Below, piece by piece: positions 26,959 to 38,381 of a DNA stretch of 64,000 nucleotides. Location of the stretch: NCBI GenBank assembly GCA_964486935.1, contig CAZAPG010000019.1:1-64000 (forward strand), in the 5' to 3' direction. The notes under the pieces were generated by a model, which saw only the letters and a program-made list of their open reading frames with translations, did not search any database and was not told where the DNA came from. Source of the stretch: CAZAPG01 sp964486935. Its GTDB lineage: Bacteria; Chloroflexota; Anaerolineae; 4572-78; J111. The first letter of the stretch is position 1. Every line of letters starts with the position of its first letter. The position numbers were made by a program, and so were the translations under genes.

Positions 26959-27963
26959 TCACAATCCTCGCCGGCGATACAGCTTGTAAAGCCGGTAGAG
27001 AGGCGGCTTGTAAACATGATCAAAAGCGCCGGCGCTCTTAACAATTTGCCCCCCAAAGCCACGTTTAAAGCGGTACACGCCCCACAAGCCATCGCTGCGT
27101 TGGGCAAATTGGGTTTCCAGGGTGTCGATATTTACATTGGGAATGCCCCACAAATCATACCGGGTGCAGCCCCGGCTTTTGGCCCAGCGAACAGCCTCCC
27201 ACTGAATCAAGTAAGGGGCCATTAAATTACGGTGCTGGTTAGATGATGCGCCGTAAAAGTAGTAGGCGTGCTCTCCCTGGCAAAAGACCATCAGGCCGGC
27301 CAACGGCTGGTTGTCATATTCGGCCAGCAGCAGGGCGCACTGTTGAGGCGCAAACAGGCGGTAGGCGGTTTGGTAATAAGCCAGGCTATGAATACCAAAA
27401 GCATCGCGGGTGGCGGTTTGGCGGGCAAGATTGTAAAAAGTGGCAATATCGGCCTGGACGCCCTGACGTACGACCACTCCTTTGCGCTCTGCCAGCCGGA
27501 TATTGTAGCGCGTTTTTTGCTTCATAGCCGCCAAAATTGATTCCTCATCGCCGCCGATATCCAGCACAATTGAGGTTTGGGGCTGAATGGCATCGGCTGG
27601 CGTAAAAGCTGCGCTTTTCATAAAATCGGCCAATGCGCCAACTTGCTGCTCCGCGCCACAAACCAGGTTGGGTTCTATCTTTAAAAAGATAGCGTTACGC
27701 TGTTTGGCTTCGGCGTGAATGACGGCAAAAAGCGTTTCACATTGCCGGGTGTCGCGCCAGTTGACAATAGGACCTTTGGGAATGTAGGCAATGGTCTGGC
27801 CCAGCGGCAAACGCCTGAACAGTATTTGAGCGGCGGCATCTTCCACCCGCACCCGGAGGGGAGTCCAGCCAAATTGATTTTTTAGCTCGCCCCAGGCCCA
27901 GCTTTGCAACAGGTGGCCGTCCTGATTTTTCAAGAAGTTTTTCCACTCGGTTGATGAAATCAT
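26959..27963 (-). CDS. FemAB-like aminoacyltransferase (peptidoglycan bridge family)
   Basis: A 334-residue protein of the FemX/FemAB family (double GNAT fold), which adds amino acids from aminoacyl-tRNA to lipid-linked peptidoglycan precursors. Motifs: HLLQSWAWGELKNQFGW at the N-terminus, AYIPKGPIVNW, ILAAMKQKTRYNIRLAERKG, and the C-terminal YDLWGIPNVN with RFKRGFGGQIV. The frame extends upstream to 27996, but ATG 27963 (MISSTEWKNF) fits the family start. A -10 box (TATAAT, 27979-27974) sits about 11 bases before it, which implies a very short leader. The exact substrate is not readable from sequence. Confidence 0.82.
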   Translation of the reverse strand: MISSTEWKNFLKNQDGHLLQSWAWGELKNQFGWTPLRVRVEDAAAQILFRRLPLGQTIAYIPKGPIVNWRDTRQCETLFAVIHAEAKQRNAIFLKIEPNLVCGAEQQVGALADFMKSAAFTPADAIQPQTSIVLDIGGDEESILAAMKQKTRYNIRLAERKGVVVRQGVQADIATFYNLARQTATRDAFGIHSLAYYQTAYRLFAPQQCALLLAEYDNQPLAGLMVFCQGEHAYYFYGASSNQHRNLMAPYLIQWEAVRWAKSRGCTRYDLWGIPNVNIDTLETQFAQRSDGLWGVYRFKRGFGGQIVKSAGAFDHVYKPPLYRLYKLYRRRGL

Positions 27964-27973
27964 ACAGGTTGGT

Positions 27974-27979
27974 ATTATA
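27974..27979 (-). promoter_or_regulatory. Candidate -10 box of the FemAB-like gene
   Basis: TATAAT on the minus strand, with no good -35 at 16-18 bases. If used, transcription starts within about 5 bases of ATG 27963, giving a nearly leaderless mRNA. Confidence 0.45.
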
Positions 27980-28134
27980 CACCCCGCCAGACCCATAGCG
28001 AAACAACCTCTCTTTGATATGTGACAAATGGAACAATTAAATTTTTACAATGCTGCAAAACATGTTAGAATGGCACGCAAATATGAAATTAACCTTAGTT
28101 TTGCCCCTCTTTTGATTCACATAACGTTAAAATT

Positions 28135-28162
28135 TTGTTGATGCAATGAAGCATGTTATAAT
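28135..28162 (+). promoter_or_regulatory. Promoter of the nuo membrane-arm operon
   Basis: TTGTTG (28135-28140), 16 bases, TATAAT (28157-28162). It is the only strong promoter-like site in the gap between the divergent FemAB-like gene and nuoA; the 241-base gap is otherwise AT-rich with no gene. Confidence 0.7.
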
Positions 28163-28203
28163 CGCCGGGCTTATTACTTGCCCCACAGTTGAGGAGTAAC
28201 TCA

Positions 28204-28560
28204 ATGGTTCAAGATTTTGAATTTATCGGCATATTAGGCTTTATTACCCTAACCATTCCCATTGTTACATTGATTATTGCCTGGTTGTTAAGGCCAAAAA
28301 AGCCCAATCCGGCCAAACAGCAAACTTATGAATCTGGTATTGAGACCATTGGCGATACCTGGGTACAGTTTAAAGCCCAATATTATATTTACGCCATTAT
28401 TTTTGTAGTGTTTGATATTGAAGCCATCTTTTTACTGCCGGTGGCCGTAGCCTTGCGGCAGTTACCGCTGTATGCCCTGGTTTGGATTATTGTGTTTATT
28501 TTGCTGTTGCTGGATGGCTTGCTTTACGGTTGGCGTAAAGGCGCCCTTCGCTGGAGTTAG
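28204..28560 (+). CDS. nuoA: NADH-quinone oxidoreductase subunit A
   Basis: A 118-residue membrane subunit of complex I with three helices (about 8-30, 62-84, 88-110). The conserved motifs KQQTYESGIETIGDTWVQFK and FDIEAIFLLPVAV are diagnostic; the first lies in the loop near the quinone site. An in-frame TTG at 28189 is rejected: GAGGAG overlaps it and sits 7 bases before ATG 28204. It is the first gene of the membrane-arm operon. The usual partners nuoB, C and D do not follow. Confidence 0.93.
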   Translation: MVQDFEFIGILGFITLTIPIVTLIIAWLLRPKKPNPAKQQTYESGIETIGDTWVQFKAQYYIYAIIFVVFDIEAIFLLPVAVALRQLPLYALVWIIVFILLLLDGLLYGWRKGALRWS

Positions 28561-28586
28561 ACGCTCAACATTAGGGAGACAAATTT

Positions 28587-29837
28587 ATGCAACCAATTGT
28601 CGATTGGGTCGTTAGTTTTCAAATCCCCCTGTTAACCGAACCGGTAGTTCGATTCATATCTTACATTATTTTGGCCAGTATCATTGCTGTGGTCGCGCCG
28701 GCCAGCCTGATTCTGCTCACCTGGCTGGAGCGCAAAATTATTGCCCGCATTCAAGACCGGATTGGGCCTAACCGGGCCGGCCCTTTTGGGTTGCTGCAAG
28801 GCATTGCCGACATGATCAAGATGTTCACCAAAGAAGACATCACCCCGGCCAATGCCGACCGCGTGCCTTACAACATTGCCCCCGGTCTGTCGGTAATATC
28901 GGCCATTATGCTGTTTGCGGTCATTCCCTTTGCCCCCGGTATTGTAGGCTCCGACATGAATGTCGGCATTGTTTATTTAATAGGCGTGGGCGGTATTGGC
29001 ACGCTGGCTATTTTGATTGCCGGCTGGGCGTCTAACAACAAATACGCCTTGCTGGGCGGCTTCCGCGTGGTGGCCATGATGCTGACCTACGAAATCCCTA
29101 TGGTGATTGCCCTGGCTTCGGTCGTTGCCGTGGCCGAGTCGATGTCGCTGGCCAGAATTGTTGAGGCCCAAAGCGGCATGTGGTACATTGTGTCGCTGCC
29201 GCTGGCCTTTTTTATCTTCTTTTTTGCCGGCGTGGCCGAAACGGGGCGCTCGCCCTTTGACCTGGTTGAAGCCGAGTCGGAAATTATTGCCGGCTTCCAC
29301 ACCGAGTATAGCGGCATTAAATTTGGCATGTTTATGATTGGCGAGTATGTGCATATGTTTGCCCTGGCCTTTCTGGCCTCGGTGCTGTTTTTAGGCGGCT
29401 GGCAGGTTCCCTTTTTAGATGTCAGCGCCGCCGGGCCGCTTGGCCCCATTGCCGGGCCAATTGTTGGCTTTATCTCGCTGATGGTTAAGGTGTTTCTGTT
29501 TGTGTTTATTATGATGTGGATGCGTGGCACGCTGCCCCGCTTTCGCATTGACCACCTGCAAGATTTGGGCTGGAAGTTTTTGGTGCCGGTCTCTATCTTT
29601 TTGCTGATTGCGGTCTTTATTGTGGTGCGACTTTTTGCCCCCGGCAGTACCGCCGGCGTGCCGGTTGAACCCGGCCCCCTCAGCGGGTTGGGCGTGGCCG
29701 GCGAGGTGGTTGCCCTGCTGTTGGCTAATATTATTGTCACCGCCATATCTCTGTTTGCCGTTACCCGGGCCGCCCGCCATAGCCGCAGCAAGGGCCTGCG
29801 CGCCGTGGCTGCGGTTGAAGGCGTCCCGGCTAAATAG
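28587..29837 (+). CDS. nuoH: NADH-quinone oxidoreductase subunit H
   Basis: A 416-residue complex I subunit at the joint between the membrane and peripheral arms, forming part of the quinone chamber. Diagnostic stretches: LTWLERKIIARIQDRIGPNR, GPFGLLQGIADMIKMFTKED, AETGRSPFDLVEAESEIIAG and YSGIKFGMFMIGEYVHM. About eight to nine helices are visible. The C-terminus (about 345-416) is longer than in E. coli, with an extra helix and a basic tail. GGGAG precedes ATG 28587. It directly follows nuoA with a 26-base gap. Confidence 0.95.
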   Translation: MQPIVDWVVSFQIPLLTEPVVRFISYIILASIIAVVAPASLILLTWLERKIIARIQDRIGPNRAGPFGLLQGIADMIKMFTKEDITPANADRVPYNIAPGLSVISAIMLFAVIPFAPGIVGSDMNVGIVYLIGVGGIGTLAILIAGWASNNKYALLGGFRVVAMMLTYEIPMVIALASVVAVAESMSLARIVEAQSGMWYIVSLPLAFFIFFFAGVAETGRSPFDLVEAESEIIAGFHTEYSGIKFGMFMIGEYVHMFALAFLASVLFLGGWQVPFLDVSAAGPLGPIAGPIVGFISLMVKVFLFVFIMMWMRGTLPRFRIDHLQDLGWKFLVPVSIFLLIAVFIVVRLFAPGSTAGVPVEPGPLSGLGVAGEVVALLLANIIVTAISLFAVTRAARHSRSKGLRAVAAVEGVPAK

Positions 29838-29897
29838 TGGCATCGTTTAGACCGTCAGGGAGATTATTCCACTTCTATTTTGAAGAAGGATGTACCT

Positions 29898-30446
29898 ATG
29901 CCTTTTGATCCATCAACCTTTGATCCATCCGTAATTCCCTTTATGCAGATTGCCTTTTGGGTGTTGACCGTGTTTGCCATTGGCGGCGCTATTGGCGTGG
30001 TCAGCAGCCGCAGCCTGTTTCACAGCGCCCTTTACCTGATTGTATCGTTATTTGGGGTGGGTGGTTATTATGTGCTCCTGAGCGCCGGTTTTTTGGCTGT
30101 GGTGCAGTTGATGATTTACATTGGCGCCATTGCCGTGCTGATTTTGTTTGCCATTATGTTCTCTCGCCGCATTATGGGCCTGGGTGAGGGCCAGGCCAAC
30201 TCGCAGTGGTGGCTCAGTTTGCCCATCTGTTTTGTTCTCTTTTTGATGCTGTACAGCGTTATTAATGCCGTGGCCTGGCCGGTTAGCGGAGAAGCCCCCA
30301 CGGGCGACTCGGTGGTGCAGTTGGGGCTGGCGTTTTTGGGCAGCTATCTAATCCCCTTTCTGGTAGTCAGCGTGCTGCTGTCGGTGGCCCTGGTGGGAGC
30401 CATCTTTTTGGCCAGAGAAAAAACCGACGTGGAGGAGGCCCTCTAA
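29898..30446 (+). CDS. nuoJ: NADH-quinone oxidoreductase subunit J
   Basis: A 182-residue membrane subunit of complex I with five helices. Motifs: NB VSSRSLFHSALYLIVSLFGVGGYY, trimmed, and the following FLAVVQLMIYIGAIAVLILFA containing the family's pi-bulge helix 3 region (YIGAIAVL). A TTG at 29880 is in frame, but AAGGA (29885-29889) is 8 bases before ATG 29898 (MPFDPS), which I take as the start. It ends 3 bases before nuoK. Confidence 0.92.
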   Translation: MPFDPSTFDPSVIPFMQIAFWVLTVFAIGGAIGVVSSRSLFHSALYLIVSLFGVGGYYVLLSAGFLAVVQLMIYIGAIAVLILFAIMFSRRIMGLGEGQANSQWWLSLPICFVLFLMLYSVINAVAWPVSGEAPTGDSVVQLGLAFLGSYLIPFLVVSVLLSVALVGAIFLAREKTDVEEAL

Positions 30447-30449
30447 ATT

Positions 30450-30764
30450 ATGATGCCAATTCCTTTATCCTGGTGGTTAACAGTATCGGCGGCCCTGTTT
30501 TCAATTGGTGTTTACGGCGCGCTTTCTCGCCGCAATGCCATTGGCATTTTAATGGGCATAGAACTTGTGCTGAATGCTGTCAATATTAACCTTGTTGCCT
30601 TTTGGCGCTACATTGCCCCTGCCGATATTTCGGGGCAGGTGTTTGCCCTGATTGTTATCACCGTGGCCGCCGCGGAAGCCGCCGTGGGGTTGGCTATTGT
30701 TATTGCCGTCTATCGCCGCCGCCACTCGGCCACCGTCAACGAGTTGGATATTCTGAAGAATTAG
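30450..30764 (+). CDS. nuoK: NADH-quinone oxidoreductase subunit K
   Basis: A 104-residue antiporter-like subunit of complex I with three helices. Motifs: GVYGALSRRNAIGILMGIEL with the conserved Glu in helix 2, LNAVNINLVAFWRY, and ITVAAAEAAVGLAIVIAVYR with the second conserved Glu. Length is normal. The start ATG 30450 (or ATG 30453) is 3 bases after nuoJ, and GGAGGAGG inside the end of nuoJ serves as the ribosome site. Confidence 0.94.
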   Translation: MMPIPLSWWLTVSAALFSIGVYGALSRRNAIGILMGIELVLNAVNINLVAFWRYIAPADISGQVFALIVITVAAAEAAVGLAIVIAVYRRRHSATVNELDILKN

Positions 30765-30766
30765 TA

Positions 30767-30838
30767 ATTGGTAAATAATAATTAGTGAATGTTAATAACC
30801 AATTACTAATAACCAATTACCATTAACTAATAACTCAT
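30767..30838. repeat. GGTAAAT/CCAATTAC-type repeat between nuoK and nuoL
   Basis: AATTGGTAAATAATAATTAG pairs with the following blocks CCAATTACTAATAACCAATTACC in an imperfect hairpin. It is of the same family as 34852-34923 (between nuoM and nuoN) and 57633-57696. Confidence 0.75.
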
Positions 30839-30853
30839 TGCTGAGAAAACACC

Positions 30854-33094
<2,241 letters not shown>

Positions 33095-33268
33095 TGCGTG
33101 CCTGTATCTGATGGTTTGAACAGAACCATATCAAATGCCAGATGAAGGACCAAAGACGAATGACGAATAGCGCCATTTTGGCGACATTTGGTCCATCGTC
33201 ATTTGGCTACAGTATTAGCAATGTGCCTCTATCACTAATCGAGGAACAAAATTTGAGGAGTGTGAGCC
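33095..33268. other. Intergenic gap nuoL-nuoM with nested hairpins
   Basis: The gap contains TGATGGTT...AACCATATCA and a block in which GGACCAAA, AATGACGA and GCGCCA each have a nearby reverse complement (GCGCCATTTTGGCG, TTTGGTCC, TCGTCATT). No coding signal was seen. It looks like a further palindromic repeat within the operon. Confidence 0.5.
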
Positions 33269-34849
33269 TTGATACCTTACTTAACCCTAATGACCTTTAT
33301 TCCGCTACTGGGAGCCGTTATTATCATGCTGCTCCCCAAATCTCAAGAGGGTCTCATCAAGAACCTGTCAATTTTGTTCAGCCTGCCCTCGCTGATCATT
33401 TCCATCTTTTTGTGGGTCACTTACAATGATTCCGGCCAGTACCACGCCCCTTTCACCGAGCGGGTCGACTGGATTCCGGCCATTGGGGTGCAATACCACA
33501 TGGGCGTCGATGGCCTGAGCATTCCCCTGGTTGTGCTGACCACGCTGCTGACCACGCTCAGCCTGTGGTATTCGGCGCGGGTCATTCACAAGCGGGTCAA
33601 AGAGTTTTTTGCCCTGTTCCTGCTGCTGGAAATGGGGATGCTGGGCGTGTTTGTGGCCCTTGACCTGGTGCTGTTCTACTTTTTCTGGGAGATTGGGTTG
33701 GTGCCGATGTTTTTGCTCATTGGCATTTGGGGCCTGCCCAAAGACCGCCCGCAGTACTCGGCCATTAAGTTCTTTATCTATACCCTGGTTGGCTCGGTGG
33801 CGATGCTGCTGGCCTTTATTGGCCTGTATCTGGCGGCCGGCACCTGGGATATCACCGAAATCCCCAATCGGCTGGGCGGCTCCTTTTTGGATGACGCCAA
33901 CCCGGCCAACCTGGCCATTGCTACGGCTGCGTTCTGGGCTATTTTTGTGGCCTTTGCCATTAAAGTTCCGCTGTGGCCCTTCCACACCTGGCTGCCCGAT
34001 GCGCATACCGCCGCGCCTACAGCCGGCTCGGTAATTTTGGCCGGGGTGTTGTTAAAGCTGGGCGGCTACGGTATGATCCGCATTCTCATCCCCTTCTTCC
34101 CCACTGTTTTTCAGAATATGGCTTATGTGATTGCCACGCTGGGCATTATCAGCATGATTTACGGCGCGCTGGTCAGTTTGGCCCAGTGGGATTTGAAACG
34201 ACTCATCGCCTACTCCTCGGTGAGCCATATGGGCTACTTTATTTTGGGGCTGGCCGCGGCGGTGGCCGTCTTCCCCGGTTCGGTTGAAGCCAGCGCCGAG
34301 GCTATTGCCAGCAGCCGGGCCATTGCTCTGAACGGAGCCGTGCTGCAAATGGTCAACCACGGCTTGATTACGGGCGGCCTCTTCTTTTTGGTTGGCGTTA
34401 TTTACGAGCGCACCCACACCCGCGATTTGAAAGCCTTTGGCGGGCTGTCGGCCAAACTGCCGGTTTACTACGCGGTGATGATGGTGACTGCCTTTGCCTC
34501 GTTGGGGCTGCCGGGGCTGGCCGGCTTCATCAGCGAGTTTATGGTGTTCCGGGGCGCGTTCCATATTATTCCCGGCTTCGCCATTGTCGGCATCATCGCT
34601 ATTGTGTTGACCGCGGCCTATATTCTTTACAAAATTATCCAATACGTCTTTTTGGGCGAGTTTAGCGAAGAAAAATGGGGCAACATTTTTGACGCCGACC
34701 ACTGGCCCTTCAAAATGGATATGGCCGGTTTTGAACTGGTCACAATGGCTCCGCTGGTTATTGGCATGATAGTCATTGGCATTTGGCCCTCGTTTGTGGT
34801 CAATACCATCAATGCCACCAGCGTAATTATTTTAAGCGCCATCCGGTAG
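33269..34849 (+). CDS. nuoM: NADH-quinone oxidoreductase subunit M
   Basis: A 526-residue antiporter-like subunit of complex I. Start is TTG 33269, with GAGGAG 8 bases upstream. Motifs: YHMGVDGLSIPLVVLTTLLT, YFFWEIGLVPMFLLIGIWG with the conserved Glu, FAIKVPLWPFHTWLPDAHTA with the key Lys, and AYSSVSHMGYFILGLAA. About 14 helices are visible. A short insert (about residues 340-352, PGSVEASAEAIASSRA) lies between helices. Length is typical. It is fifth or sixth in the same-strand nuo set. Confidence 0.95.
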   Translation: MIPYLTLMTFIPLLGAVIIMLLPKSQEGLIKNLSILFSLPSLIISIFLWVTYNDSGQYHAPFTERVDWIPAIGVQYHMGVDGLSIPLVVLTTLLTTLSLWYSARVIHKRVKEFFALFLLLEMGMLGVFVALDLVLFYFFWEIGLVPMFLLIGIWGLPKDRPQYSAIKFFIYTLVGSVAMLLAFIGLYLAAGTWDITEIPNRLGGSFLDDANPANLAIATAAFWAIFVAFAIKVPLWPFHTWLPDAHTAAPTAGSVILAGVLLKLGGYGMIRILIPFFPTVFQNMAYVIATLGIISMIYGALVSLAQWDLKRLIAYSSVSHMGYFILGLAAAVAVFPGSVEASAEAIASSRAIALNGAVLQMVNHGLITGGLFFLVGVIYERTHTRDLKAFGGLSAKLPVYYAVMMVTAFASLGLPGLAGFISEFMVFRGAFHIIPGFAIVGIIAIVLTAAYILYKIIQYVFLGEFSEEKWGNIFDADHWPFKMDMAGFELVTMAPLVIGMIVIGIWPSFVVNTINATSVIILSAIR

Positions 34850-34851
34850 TA

Positions 34852-34923
34852 AAGAGTAACTGGTAATTAGTGATTTATGCCGATAATCTCCAATTACTAA
34901 TTACCAATCTCCAATTACTAACC
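34852..34923. repeat. GGTAATTAG/CCAATTACT repeat between nuoM and nuoN
   Basis: CTGGTAATTAGTGATT is followed by AATCTCCAATTACTAATTACC and CCAATCTCCAATTACTAA, giving alternative hairpins. Same family as 30767-30838 and 57633-57696. Confidence 0.75.
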
Positions 34924-34958
34924 GCCAAAAAGCCTACGGTGTTCGTAGGAGGTTGAAT

Positions 34959-36503
34959 TTGAACGACATATTACTAATGCTGCCTGAAATCATCATAACC
35001 ATCCTGGCCTTTGTTGTTCTTACTCTGGATATTATGTGGAAGGGCGACAGGCGCAGTACAACCATTTTGCCCTGGCTCAGTTTTGCCGGAGTCATTCTGG
35101 CCTTACTATCTGTAATTTACATCTGGAGTGCGGGCGCCGCCAGCAGCCAATTTGGCATCACAACCGACGCCGAGAGTCTGGTGCCGATGATGGCTGTCGA
35201 CAAAATGGCGCTGTTCTTTAAGATACTGGCCCTGCTTACGGTGGCCCTGGTTAGCCTGAGCGCCGTTGAGTATGTTGAAAAATATACGCCGTTTCGAGGT
35301 GAATTTTACGCCCTGACTCTGTTTGCCGGCCTAAGCCTGATGCTCCTCTCCGGCGCTACCAACCTGGTGATGATTTATCTGGCGCTTGAGTTCCTGTCGA
35401 TTACCAGCTATATTTTAACCGGCTATCTGCGCCACGATAACCGCTCGGTTGAGGCGGCGGTTAAATATTTTCTGTACGGCGCGCTGGCTTCGGGGGTAAT
35501 GCTGTACGGTTTCTCGCTGCTGTACGGCGCTACCGGCAGCGTAGATTTGGGCGCGATTGCCCAAACCATTGCCGCGATTCAGGTAGATACCAGCCTGGCC
35601 AACATTGGCGAGGCGCTGCAATTTTTACAGGCCAACGTGCTGCTGGGGATTACGGCCACGCTGCTAATTTTAGCCGGCTTTGGGTTTAAAGTGGCGCTGG
35701 TTCCGTTTCACCAATGGTCGCCCGACGCCTACGAAGGCGCGCCGACGCCCATCACCGCTTTTCTGTCGGTGGGGCCAAAAGCGGCGGGTTTTGCCGTGCT
35801 CATCCGGGTGATGGTGGTGGCTTTGCCGGAATTCAGCCTGAACTGGACGGTCATCCTCTCGATGGTAGCCATTTTAACCATGACCGTGGGCAACCTGGTA
35901 GCCCTGTGGCAAACCAATATGAAGCGCCTGCTGGCCTACTCTAGCATTGCCCAGGCCGGGTATATGCTCATTGGGCTGGCGGCGTGGACATCTCAGCCTA
36001 CAGAGTTGTTGTTGGGCGGCGTGGATGCTACCCTCTTCTTTTTGTTTGCCTACCTGTTTACCAACCTGGGTATTTTTGCTATCGCCATTGTGCTGGAAAA
36101 CAAACTGGGCACGGCCAACGTTGCCGATTACGCCGGACTCATCCGCCGCTCCCCATTTTTGAGCATTGCTCTGCTGATCTTCTTTTTGTCACTCATCGGC
36201 ATTCCGCCCACCGGCGGGTTTATGGGCAAGTTTTTTGTGCTGGGCGCGGCCATTAACCAGCAGCTTTATGTGCTGGCCGCCTTTGGCATTATCAACAGCG
36301 TTATCTCGGTTTACTACTACTTTGGCGTGGCCAAACTGGCCTTTTTTGGCGAAGGCGATGACGAGTCGCCGATTAAGGCCGGTTTTGTGATGAACGCGGT
36401 CATTACCGTCACCGTGGTTATGACCTTGCTGATTGCGCTGTATGGGCAACCCTTTATCCAACTGGCCAATGAGTCGGCCAACATATTGGCCGCCAGTTTT
36501 TAA
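34959..36503 (+). CDS. nuoN: NADH-quinone oxidoreductase subunit N
   Basis: A 514-residue antiporter-like subunit of complex I. Two TTG codons are in frame; TTG 34959 is preferred because AGGAGG (34947-34952) is 6 bases before it but directly abuts TTG 34953. Motifs: MIYLALEFLSITSYILTGYL with the conserved Glu, GFKVALVPFHQWSPDAYEGA with the key Lys, PTPITAFLSVGPKAAGFAVL, AYSSIAQAGYMLIGLAAW, and SLIGIPPTGGFMGKFFVLGA. Length and helix count are normal. It is the last gene of the membrane-arm set and is followed at 30 bases by a terminator. Confidence 0.95.
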   Translation: MNDILLMLPEIIITILAFVVLTLDIMWKGDRRSTTILPWLSFAGVILALLSVIYIWSAGAASSQFGITTDAESLVPMMAVDKMALFFKILALLTVALVSLSAVEYVEKYTPFRGEFYALTLFAGLSLMLLSGATNLVMIYLALEFLSITSYILTGYLRHDNRSVEAAVKYFLYGALASGVMLYGFSLLYGATGSVDLGAIAQTIAAIQVDTSLANIGEALQFLQANVLLGITATLLILAGFGFKVALVPFHQWSPDAYEGAPTPITAFLSVGPKAAGFAVLIRVMVVALPEFSLNWTVILSMVAILTMTVGNLVALWQTNMKRLLAYSSIAQAGYMLIGLAAWTSQPTELLLGGVDATLFFLFAYLFTNLGIFAIAIVLENKLGTANVADYAGLIRRSPFLSIALLIFFLSLIGIPPTGGFMGKFFVLGAAINQQLYVLAAFGIINSVISVYYYFGVAKLAFFGEGDDESPIKAGFVMNAVITVTVVMTLLIALYGQPFIQLANESANILAASF

Positions 36504-36532
36504 TAGCCGGCAAAAGCCAAAATAAAAAACCA

Positions 36533-36568
36533 GGCCCCCAAGAGATTGAACTCTTGAGGGCCTTTTTT
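36533..36568 (+). terminator. Intrinsic terminator of the nuo operon
   Basis: GGCCCCCAAGAG, loop, CTCTTGAGGGCC and then TTTTTT. A long GC-rich stem with a classic T-run. Confidence 0.93.
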
Positions 36569-36638
36569 ATGGTAATTTGGCCGCCAGTGCAGGGTGTCTC
36601 TGTTGGCGGATTGAGCGCCCAGCGAAAAAATCCTCGCT

Positions 36639-37478
36639 CTATGTTGATGGACGTTGCACGACCGCTTCAATCAAGCCTATCCGCTTTTCATTCAGATTGC
36701 GAACTTGATTGGCGGCCATCCTCTTAAAACCTGACCCGAAGAGGAGATGAAAACCCAAAGGGGGCGTTTCATCCGATTGTTGCATCTTCTTTGCCATCTT
36801 TTGAAACCAAACCCGACCCTCCTCCGAGGTGTCGCGCCAACTGACCTCACGAAAACCTGTTTGCTCAAGTTGTGTTCGCAATTCTTTTGGGGTGACAAGA
36901 AAGCTGATGGAGGATTCTTTGGCCCACGGAACCGGAAAATACACCGGGCCACCCGGTCCTGCAACTACGTCATAAATGGCTAACTTGCCGCCCGGCTTCA
37001 ATACCCGCCAGATTTCGGCGTACAATCCGGCTTTGTCGGCAATATTCATTGCGGCATGTTGGGTCCATACAACATCAAAAGTGTCATCTTCAAACGGCAT
37101 GTCCAGGGCATTGCCCTGACGGTAGGTGATAAGCTGCCCCAATCCAATCCGGTCGGCCAGCATTTGCGCCGCCTGACAGTATTCTTGGGTCAAATCAAGC
37201 CCTGTTACCTGGCAACTATATACCGCAGCCAGATAACGAGAAGCCCCGCCCAGCCCACTCCCCAGATCAAGAACGCGCCTGGATGCATCAAGGTTAAGTT
37301 TTTCCGCCAGTTCAACAGTGGCCTTGCGGCCACGAATATGAAATTCATCAACCGGCGCCAGGTCCTCTTGTTTCAGATTATGGGGGTTTTTGCCGGCTTT
37401 TTTCAGACCTGTGAGGATAGCTTCTCCCAAATTCTGCTTTGCATAATGTTCTGCAATATCTCTGTTTAAATCACCCAT
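36639..37478 (-). CDS. Class I SAM-dependent methyltransferase
   Basis: A 279-residue methyltransferase. SAM-binding motif I is VLDLGSGLGGASRYLA, followed by VTGLDLTQEYCQAA, then the acidic segment GNALDMPFEDDTFDVVWTQH and the WRVLKPGGKLAIYDVV motif. The N-terminus (AEHYAKQNLGEAILTGLKKA) and the GLGGASRYLA form recall glycine/sarcosine/dimethylglycine N-methyltransferases, with which it may be related, but the substrate cannot be fixed from sequence. AGGAGG lies 8 bases before ATG 37478. It is divergent from the O-methyltransferase gene; the 281-base gap between them has no further gene. Confidence 0.82.
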   Translation of the reverse strand: MGDLNRDIAEHYAKQNLGEAILTGLKKAGKNPHNLKQEDLAPVDEFHIRGRKATVELAEKLNLDASRRVLDLGSGLGGASRYLAAVYSCQVTGLDLTQEYCQAAQMLADRIGLGQLITYRQGNALDMPFEDDTFDVVWTQHAAMNIADKAGLYAEIWRVLKPGGKLAIYDVVAGPGGPVYFPVPWAKESSISFLVTPKELRTQLEQTGFREVSWRDTSEEGRVWFQKMAKKMQQSDETPPLGFHLLFGSGFKRMAANQVRNLNEKRIGLIEAVVQRPST

Positions 37479-37759
37479 TGATTTTACCTCCTCTTGACTT
37501 ATGTATTCTCCAATGCTCTAACAATTTGTTACCATACCCTGTTTAGCTGCGCCATTCAACCCAACCTACAATTGAATTATCGGGTTCAGGTTATCAGCAT
37601 TTGCAGAACTTATGTTACACACTCTAGCATGAGGCAAAATGTGTGTCAAACCACTCAAATAGCAGGCGGCGATTTTTGACAGCGGACAGAATAATTGGCT
37701 CTCTCCCCCTGAAGCGTGGTATACTCGTGGGCAGAGCATCTCAAAAAAAGGAGTAGTTG

Positions 37760-38335
37760 ATGGAACAAGAACTGTTTGACGTATTATCCGCGCTCGAAAT
37801 GCGGGCCGAAACCGAACGGATGCGGCAGGGCGAGTCTGACATGGTGGACCCTGATGCCGCCAAATTTGTATCGCTGCTGGCCATATCAAAAAAGGCGCAG
37901 GTTATTGTAGAAGTAGGCAGCGGTGTGGGCTACTCAACCCTGTGGCTGGCCTATGCGGCCCAGGCCACCGGTGGCAAAGTAATTACCTGCGAGCTTGACC
38001 CGGCCAAAGCCAACGAAGCCAAAGCCAACCTGGCCAGGGCCAACATGTCAGACTATGTTGAAGTTATCACCGGCGATGCCCGCGAGGAGCTGCGCCACCG
38101 GAATGAAGCGGTTGACTTTCTTTTTATCGACGGCGACTACGGCCAGTACGAAACCTACTTTGACGTGGTTTACAAGCAAATGAGCGTTGGCTCTACCGTG
38201 GCGGCCTATCACGTAGTGGCCGCCGAAAATGACCTGGCCGATTACACCACCTATGCCCAAAATCACCCCAACCTGGAAAGCGTCACCATTCCCCTGGCCG
38301 CCGGGCTGGAGTTCAGCGTTAAAACAGCCGATTAA
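37760..38335 (+). CDS. O-methyltransferase family 3-like protein
   Basis: A 191-residue SAM enzyme resembling the catechol/caffeoyl-CoA O-methyltransferase family. Motif I VIVEVGSGVGYSTLWLAYA, VITCELDPAKANEAKANL, and VDFLFIDGDYGQYETYFDVV carry the expected SAM and metal-site acidic residues. It lacks some C-terminal residues of larger members. A TTG at 37757 is in frame, but ATG 37760 has AAGGAG 6 bases upstream. TATACT at about 37721 is a possible -10. Substrate unknown. Confidence 0.78.
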   Translation: MEQELFDVLSALEMRAETERMRQGESDMVDPDAAKFVSLLAISKKAQVIVEVGSGVGYSTLWLAYAAQATGGKVITCELDPAKANEAKANLARANMSDYVEVITGDAREELRHRNEAVDFLFIDGDYGQYETYFDVVYKQMSVGSTVAAYHVVAAENDLADYTTYAQNHPNLESVTIPLAAGLEFSVKTAD

Positions 38336-38381
38336 GGGAGAGATTTGGAGAGCGTGAAGTCTGGCTTCACCTTCCAATATT

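Noticed and set aside
33142..33429. 95-codon plus-strand frame in the nuoL-nuoM gap
   Set aside because: It lies over a palindromic repeat and then reads nuoM out of frame.
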